Below, piece after piece: positions 57,172 through 64,000 of a stretch of DNA of 64,000 nucleotides (the first letter of the stretch is position 1; each line of letters starts with the position of its first letter). The translations under genes and the position numbers were made by a program. The notes beneath the pieces were generated by a model. The model had not been told where the DNA came from. It saw only the letters and a list, made by a program, of their open reading frames with translations, and made no database searches. Source of the stretch: Atherinomorus stipes (Eukaryota > Chordata > Actinopteri > Atheriniformes > Atherinidae); NCBI GenBank assembly GCA_023101725.1, contig JALJCO010013439.1, positions 124,001-188,000 on the forward strand, in the 5' to 3' direction.

Positions 57172-60100
57172 CTGCAACAAGACACACAAAGGGCTGTTTA
57201 ACAAAGGAAATTATAGGAAAAAAGCAAACAATTTTAAAAAAATAGCCCAAATCAGAAAAAAGGGGCAGTATGAGAAAGGTAAGGAAAACACAAAACACTG
57301 CATAGCTGAAGGCTTACTTCATTAAAGAAGCATGAATCTGTGATATTTAGGGATGCACGATAATTATCGGGCCGATAACAGGAAATTATTACATCATTCT
57401 GATTAGTCCGAAAAAAAGTCTTGCCCCGATAACATACAGTCATCCTCAACATTATTCATACCCTCCAATGAAAAAAGGCTAAATTCACGATGGTAATTAA
57501 AATAACAAGAAATTAAAGTAATTAATAATAAATAGAAATGTAAAAAATCATAATTTTGTGAAATAATATGTTGCTTTTGAATTGTAGTAGAAAATAATAA
57601 TTTTTAAAAAACAAATAAAACTGTCCCAGACACATTAAAAAAAACGTATTTATTTATATATCACCTTTCATACCAATCGGTATCCCAAAGTGCTTCACAC
57701 ATTAAAAGAAAAAAAAAAACACAATTAAAATTAATTCACATAATTTAAAAATCACCCTTCACTTAGACCCAACTGTATATTTAGAGCACCTTTCCCATGA
57801 ACAGTGGACCAAAATACCTGTCAACAAGTGGAGAAGTCTTATTGTTTTGCACTGTTTTAGTCTTGTTGGATCTCTCTTTGGTATTTGACACTGTCGATCA
57901 TTAAATCTTGTTAACAAGACTGCATGAATTGATTGGAATGTCAGGACCTGTTCTGTCATGGTTTGCTTCCTTTTTGTCAGGTAGGAGTTTTAGTGTTTCA
58001 GTAAATGAGTTTGTGTCTGATTCTGCGGAATTGCTGTGTGGAGTACCTCAGGGTTCTGTTTTAGGCCCAATTCTGTTTCTTTTGTACAGTATGTCCTCCC
58101 CCTAGGAAACAATCAGGGAGTTTGTTGATGTTTCATACCACCTATTTGCAGATGATATCCAGCTGTACTGCTCATTTAAGGTCTCTGAGATTCACAAATT
58201 GAACTCCTTAATGAGCTGTCTTGTGCAAATCAAACATTGGCTCGCTGCAAACTCCCTGCAGTTAAACTCTGATAAAACCGAGGTGCTGGTGTTTGGCCCT
58301 GATGATGCCATTCCTGGTCTCAACCACTATTTGGGTGATCTGAGTGCTTAATCTAAATCAAGCCTCAGAAATCTTGGTGTTTTCTTTGATAAAGATATGT
58401 CACTAGAACACCACTCTAAGGAGCTGACGGGGAACTGTTTCTTCTAGTTAAGTTTTCTTTGATAAAGATATGTCACTAGAACACCACTCTAAGCAGTTGA
58501 TGAGGAACTGTTTCTTCCAGTTAAGGAACATCTCCAAACTGAGAATGGTTGTCTCAAAAGATGACCTCGAGTTGATTATTCACGCTTTTGTTTCGTCTCG
58601 TTTAGACTATTGCAACAGTTTATTTTCTTGTCTCAACAAAAGGACCTATCTGGTCTGCAGCAGGTGCAAAACTCTGCAGCAAGGTTGCTGTCTCGTACCA
58701 ACAGGAGGGCTCATATTACTCCAGTTTTAGAGTCGCTCCACTGGCTTCCGGTTTCTTTTCATTTTTGCTTTAAAATTTTGGCACTGACTTTCAGAGCTCT
58801 GCATGGTCAGGCTCCATCTTACATCAGGGACCTTTGATGCCCCTATGCTCCCTCTCGTAGGCTAAGGTCTCTGGACCAGCATCTGCTCTTGGTCCCTCGC
58901 ACCCGCTTCAAGACACGAGGGGATCGTTCCTTCCAGGCCGTCGCACCGAGGCTCTGGAACGATCTCCCGTTGACTCTGTTTGTTGGACTCCATTGATGTT
59001 TTTAAGAGCAAACTGAAAACATACCTGTTTCTCCTGTTTTATGACCAACATGCTGATTTTTATTCAAATTTTCTTATTGCTTGTATTGTTTTTGTTTTTT
59101 TTTGTATTTTATATTTACTGTATTTTATTTTCTTGTATTTTAATTATTTCCTCTGTACAGCACTTGTGACGTCCCCTTGTCTGTGAAAGGCGCTATAGAA
59201 ATAAAACTTACTTACTTACTATTGAACATTAGAGAAAACACCTGATTGCAGTAATTGCCTCAAAATGTTGCTCAACAAAATTCTAACTTCAGAGCCCCAT
59301 CATGCTTGTTTACTTGTTTTATTTTTTGAGTGTTTGTTTTTAATATTTCTTTCAAGCCACAATTCAAAATAAATTTTATGATTTTCATAGAATTTTTATT
59401 TATTATTACTTTTGTCAATTTTCACTTATTTCACTGCAAGCTGATTTTTTCCTTCTCTAATTGGAGGGCATGACTAATTTTGAGGACGACTGTATATATT
59501 CAGGGTGCCAGATGGGATTTTTAACCTGGGGGGAACAAATGATTTCAACTCAATAAGTTATTTTTTGTTAATTTGGGCTTTAACCTTGAAAGAAAGCATT
59601 GCTTCACAGGACCCCAAGCTGCTTCCAAACCACTTCCGCTTCTTATTTTAGACACTAGCTACCCCATACAGTTGCAATTTTTTCAGATCGGACGTGCAGA
59701 AGTTGAAAATCCCAGTTTTAAGCTTGAAAACTCTTTTTGGTTTTGTTAATAGTTTTAATGTCATGATTAGGTTATCAGTATCAGCCTTTAAAGGCTGAAA
59801 TCTATCGGTTATTGGTATTGGTTTAAAAAAAAAAAAAAAGGTTATCATGCATTTGTAATGATATTTTTTATTTTATTTTTTGACAGTTTTATCTCCTCAA
59901 CTTCATTTTTATTGATACTGATATTATTCTCACACCATCTATCAGGTGTTCTGGCACCTGGATACCAAAGAATAAAGTTTTTAGGCAGGTCAGACCAGTA
60001 TTCATACCATCTATGCATTCTTCAACATCATGATAATCTGTGCAGAATGTGGATTTGTATTTTCTTATTCAGGGAATATATGAACATTGCTGTAAAAGAT

Positions 60101-63100
60101 GTAGTTTTAAAGACATCATTTGTTTCTCTAAAATCTTAACGTACTTTTCTGAATTAATGATGCAATCACAGAAGTGTAAATCGGGTCACCAGAACCCAGA
60201 GGGGCAATACTTGCTTTTTAATCCTGAGCAGGAAATAAAGAAACAAAACCTAAACAATAACTAAAAGCAAGTTTATTGTGGTGAAACTGGATAATCTTCA
60301 TCCATTTAGTTTCTGAACAGCTTATAAAACTGGAAAAGGGAGTCACCCTGATTGTGTTTCTTTCAACAACCCATTTCCACACAAAGATTGCACTAAAACA
60401 GCAAGACAAGACTTCCTCGTCTAAAGCTGCGCCAGCATCTCAGAATTACAAGAGTAACACGTTATCTGTACTCACCAGTTTTTCATAAACACACACCTAA
60501 ATTCAAACCTTGTTGAAATCCACTGCAGATAACTGTGAGGCCCATTAACTTTGCCCTCCTGCCATTCTATCTCTGTGCCTTCACAGACATAACAGCAAAG
60601 TGTCGACACTGAACACACCTTTGTGCGTTAAAGGGGCTTATGTTTAAGTGACAGGTAAAAAAAGAGGAAGTATCTTAGATCAGTTGGATCACTTTGCTTT
60701 TACAACAGTTAAAAAGAGGCAAGAGCAACACTTCTGTTTTATGCCAGGCACTTAAATGCAACTATCTAGAGATCTTTGGTTTTTATAAAAAGAATTGTGG
60801 TACCTGTATAAAAACTCAAAAACTACTTTGCTGAACAATTTAAATCATTTCTTTACTTCTTCCATTTTCAACCCAGAATCAAAAATCTCCTGAGTGGATA
60901 GAAGATGATTTCAGCTGTAAGCATGTCTGAAAATGATTTCAGCAGTTTAGTCGTCATACCTGAACCAGCTGAGCATGTGGCCCGCATGGCCACCGTGACG
61001 ACAGTTGTGACACCAGGTGAACCAGTTGTTGAACTTGGCGAGTTTGTTCTCCCTCGTCAAGTCCACTTTTTCTTCTGACTTTCCTGTTCCTGTGAGAACA
61101 TTTAAACAAGTTAATATTAGGGATGTTTGACATTGGCTTTTTTACCGATATAAGATATCTGATATTGCCCAACTCTTAATTTCTGATATCAACCGATGCA
61201 GCTTTTATTTTACTAATATTCAATATACCGATATTGTCCAACTCTTAAATTCTGATATCCGATATAAACCGATACAGATATATGCAGAGTACTGTGAGGT
61301 TGTATCTCTCATATTCTGAAAAATACAACTATATATTGCTCAGAGAGCAAAGATCCCAAAATATCCTTAACTCAGCCAGTCGAGTTCATTTTGGACATCT
61401 GGCTGCCAGATATCAGATACTAGCAGGTATCAGCCAACATGTGGCTAATTCTAATGTTTCTCACAACTAAGTAACTTAACCAACAACTTAATAACCAGAC
61501 ATATTATAAGCAGCTTCAAAGCAAGTCAGTCTGTAGCAACAGCAGCTGCACCGTAGTCACATGACCCTGAAAGGAATGCTGGGAAATGAAGTTCCTCCAG
61601 GATAACAGGGACTTTTCTACATGCTGGAGCGGTGCTGATGGAACGAAATCTCGCAAGATTTTTTCAGTAAAAATATCGGTCTGAAAAAACCGACATACGT
61701 ATTTTCTGATATCGCATTTTACTGCCAATATTGGCAGATACTGTCAGACATCCCTTGTAAGTACTTTTCCCACATATCTTCATAAAATTTTAATGTTGCA
61801 AAAGCGTTAAGTCAGAATGACTACTTTTTCCAAGTCATGTGCCCCAACTGCTCCACTTTTTTAAAAAAATGTAATGTATTGGTTATTATAATTTCAATAT
61901 TTTTCAAATAGGTATTTATTTATTAACTGAAGTATAGGGGTACAGACTTGCCACATAGTTTTCAAACATTTTTTAAATATAATTCTCAAGTCTATTACTC
62001 ATCCAGGCAAATTAATAACTTTTAGCTACCTATCATCCAGCTCGAGGACAATTTTCATTTAAAAAACCGCAAAGTCTAATTATTGAACACAAATTTAACA
62101 GATTTTTTTGTCTTTATCAAGGTATAAAATAAAACTCATGGAAGCTTTGATGTGAAAGAGATTTGGTATTGTATAAGCGTGACTGCTTTATGTTTTTAAC
62201 ATGTACGCTGTTCTGGATTTCTGTGATTTTCTTAATGTTTGAATGTAATCTTAATTAGGTAAATTTTATTTTTGTTGATGCTTCACACTGCATTGTTAGT
62301 AGGGCTGGGAAAAAAATATCGATACACTGAAATATTGCAATATTTTTGTATGCAGAATTCATATAGATATTCAAAAATGCGAAATTGATCTATTTTACTA
62401 ACGAAATCTCGCGAGATTTCATAAGATAACAGAGTTCTCGCAAGATTTTACAAAAACCCGCGAGATTTCATGACTGAACGACAAAATCTCTTGAGAATTC
62501 ATCAGTAAAATAGATCGATACCACATTTCAAAATATCGATATATCAGCATATGAAAATATTGTGATATTTCAGTGTATTGATATTTTTTCCCAGCCCTAA
62601 TTGTTAGTTTCATTAGTTATTATTTAAATTTTATTTTAATTTTCCTAGATGGAGTTTTTAGATAAGCCTATAATGGGTTTGTACGTCACCTGCACATGTG
62701 ATATATTTGTTTTTTTAATGTTTCTTAATTCCTTCTCAGGAATTTGTAAATAAAATAAAACAAAAATATCAATAAAATTTGGCCATCAATGTGAAAAACA
62801 TCACAGCAATAAGAGGAATATAAATGTCCAGGTGCTAACTTTCTTTAAAACACTGATCAAAGTGCAAATGCGTGGTTTTATAGCTGCTCTGAGATGCATC
62901 CATGTTACTGTAAATATCGCCATAATCCTCTTCACCTGCACAATTGGAAACAGGCGTGCCCATATTCATAAGGCAGAGGGCACAGCGTGGCAGTGGTTTC
63001 CTGCAGCCAGGGCAACTTGTGACTTTTGACTTGGTGGGTGAGCCGCTGACACCGTACTGGCTGAAGCCTCGGCCCTGGTGAGGTATCGCCGAGCAGCTGT

Positions 63101-63892
63101 AGGAGATGGACTTCCCACAGAAGTTGCAGCTCACAAACACCTGCCGGGAACAAACACAAAGGTCACCTGATAAGCACCTGTGGCAATGAAGGTAAAACCA
63201 ACGAGCACATGCTCACCAGCTGTCTGAATTTCATTTTTTAGGAGACAGGAAGATAAGCACTAGATAATACAACAATAATCCCAACATGCTTAATGGTGAT
63301 TATAAGAATGTCAGCAACACAATGGGGACTGCCAAGTCCTACTTCAAGCACCAGCTTACTCTTAATCAAACATAAAATCCTTTTAAGTATTAGGCCTGAT
63401 TAAAAATTCTACAAATGTGGAGTATGTGTCGTGTCTGGAGGAGATTTCTCCTGTACAAAAGATCTGTAATAACCCCTGATGCTTTATAACTTGGTTATAA
63501 TTTATTTACAAGTATGAATGTGTAAGGCAGTGAAGAAACAACACAGACAGCTGTGAGTTTGCTCATGTTGTGCAATATAAGTCAACAATTACAGCTTTGC
63601 TTCGTAAATTATTTATAATTATTAACCCTGAAATGGAACATTAAAAATAAAAGTGCTCATGACGATTTCTCAAAAGCATTTAAGTTTTGTGAAAACATCT
63701 ATATAATATAAAAGAAAAGCATCCTCTTGCTTTTATTACCTGAGCTAGTGGTTTGGAGCTGGGGTCCAGTTTCCCTCTAAGGATATCAAACTCAGCTCGT
63801 TTGTGCCAGAATCTCCAGGCATCCAGCAGGTTGCGGTAGTTTTCGATCCAACATTGGACTCGAGGGTCTTTCAACACTTCACCTGGGGAACC
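57081..63892 (-). CDS. mios: mios, GATOR2 complex protein, C-terminal part (5' end outside window)
   Basis: Four exons in transcript order: 63892-63740, 63140-62936, 61089-60960, 57171-57081, giving 192 residues and TAA at 57083-57081. Full-length human MIOS is about 875 aa, so the N-terminal WD40 propeller lies to the right of the window. Visible here are the end of the alpha-solenoid ([20 protein letters not shown]) and the Cys/His-rich zinc-binding C-terminal domain: [43 protein letters not shown]. In GATOR2 (with WDR24, WDR59, SEH1L, SEC13) the protein counteracts GATOR1 and supports amino-acid activation of mTORC1 at the lysosome. Nearly every residue matches human; no damage is seen. 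Confidence 0.96.
57842..59221 (+). mobile_element. 5'-truncated L2/Rex-like LINE
   Basis: Frames read [43 protein letters not shown] (reverse transcriptase FADD box) and [14 protein letters not shown], then [17 protein letters not shown], as in CR1/L2/Rex-type non-LTR elements. The 3' end is GGCGCTATAGAAATAAA followed by CTTACTTACTTACT. Target repeat TATTG on both sides. Several stops and frameshifts; inactive. Confidence 0.85.
58378..58525 (+). repeat. 74-bp tandem duplication inside the LINE
   Basis: TTTTCTTTGATAAAGATATG... to ...CTGTTTCTTC(C/T)AGTTAAG occurs twice back to back with few differences (GGAGCTGACGGG versus GCAGTTGATGAG). Confidence 0.85.
59866..60959. other. mios last intron, part next to the exon
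   Basis: No element or exon recognised. Confidence 0.45.
60960..61089 (-). CDS. mios: mios coding exon (second from last)
   Basis: Encodes [31 protein letters not shown] and AGHMLSWF. A hAT-type element ends 28 nt upstream of its acceptor. Donor TTCAG|GTATGA, phase 2. Confidence 0.95.
61118..61756 (-). mobile_element. hAT-type element, inverted copy of the 1700-3117 family
   Basis: Starts TAGGGATGTTTGACATTGGC and ends CTGTCAGACATCCCTT. It shares long segments with 1700-3117 in reverse (GCTGCTTATAATATGTCTGG, ATCTGATATCTGGCAGCCAG). Its CGCG motif has decayed to TCTCGCAAGA. Lies 28 nt from a mios splice acceptor. Confidence 0.85.
62300..62599. mobile_element. palindromic hAT MITE with CGCG motifs
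   Basis: Perfect 8-bp duplication ATTGTTAG at 62292-62299 and 62600-62607. Ends TAGGGCTGGGAAAAAAATAT and its complement. The centre has TCTCGCGAGA at 62407-62416 and three variants (TCTCGCAAGA, CCCGCGAGAT, TCTCTTGAGA). Confidence 0.9.
62936..63140 (-). CDS. mios: mios coding exon (third from last), zinc-binding
   Basis: Encodes [40 protein letters not shown] and [11 protein letters not shown], with paired Cys for zinc. Acceptor CCCGGCAG, donor GCAG|GTGAAG, phase 1. Confidence 0.96.
63740..63892 (-). CDS. mios: mios coding exon (fourth from last)
   Basis: Exactly 51 codons containing [28 protein letters not shown] and [11 protein letters not shown]. Acceptor CACAACAG, donor CAG|GTAATA. Phase 0 on both sides. 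Confidence 0.96.
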
Positions 63893-64000
63893 CTGTTGTG
63901 AGAGATGATTTGTGTCAAGTCTGATCTTCTCTGTAGCCAAAAAGTGTAAAATAAGTCATGTGCAAAAGAAAAATCTGTCTTATTTAATACTAAACTTTCA

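Larger units (their letters stand above)
57437..59494. mobile_element. Tc1-derived MITE, nested and interrupted
   Basis: Ends ACAGTCATCCTCAACATTAT and AATTTTGAGGACGACTGTA are inverted. Alignment with 18630-19175 shows two insertions: about 57640-57782 (TATTTATATATCACCTTTCA, SINE or LINE-tail-like) and the LINE at 57842-59221. Confidence 0.75.
57348..59857. mobile_element. hAT-type element in mios last intron, with three nested layers
   Basis: Starts TAGGGATGCACGATAATTAT, ends GGTTATCATGCATTTGTA. Flanks GTGATATT (57340-57347) and ATGATATT (59858-59865) match 7 of 8. Same family as 16543-19275. A Tc1 MITE (57437-59494) is nested in it, and that holds a 140-bp piece and a LINE. Confidence 0.8.

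Noticed and set aside
58470..58837. Host protein ORFs
   Set aside because: They are frames of the degenerate LINE reverse transcriptase.

Overview
This window looks like teleost nuclear DNA, probably from a percomorph fish. The evidence is intron-rich vertebrate genes with GT-AG splice sites, a vertebrate synteny block, and a dense load of fish-type DNA transposons. There are no prokaryotic operons. The species cannot be named from the sequence alone.

Three host genes are supported by exon-by-exon translation, with every splice phase checked. (1) ica1 (islet cell autoantigen 1, BAR domain) lies on the + strand. It has eleven coding exons, 4485-21606, predicted protein 436 aa, and looks complete. 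(2) glcci1 (glucocorticoid-induced 1, FAM117 family) lies on the - strand. It has eight coding exons, 54209 down to 26527, predicted protein 487 aa, complete. (3) mios (GATOR2 subunit) lies on the - strand. Only its last four coding exons are here, 63892 down to 57081, 192 C-terminal residues; the rest lies beyond the right edge. ica1 and glcci1 converge tail to tail, as in mammals, and mios reads toward glcci1 head to tail. In human, UMAD1 and RPA3 sit between GLCCI1 and MIOS; I see neither here. The three genes have separate jobs: dense-core vesicle biogenesis, dynein-light-chain/glucocorticoid biology, and mTORC1 nutrient signalling.

Layout: 1-500 degenerate Tc1 transposase; 500-4000 upstream flank with two DNA transposons; 4000-4500 CpG-rich ica1 promoter with a perfect CRE and the first coding exon; 4505-21606 ica1, with introns packed with nested elements; 21607-26526 convergent intergenic DNA with two palindromes; 26527-54209 glcci1; 54210-57080 intergenic region with the glcci1 promoter (GC box and CCAAT boxes); 57081-63892 mios 3' part.

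The unusual content is the transposon layer. At least nine element types end in TTAA|A(A)GG-like termini with TTAA target sites, as in piggyBac/Kolobok elements. hAT-type elements carry 8-bp target duplications. There are Tc1/mariner, PIF/Harbinger-like, L1-like and L2/Rex-like LINE pieces and a tRNA-type SINE. They are nested several deep. Some keep broken first exons of transposon genes (THAP, BED, Myb/MADF-like, RecQ-like helicase), and two hAT-type families carry the perfect TCTCGCGAGA element known to bind BANP/Kaiso.
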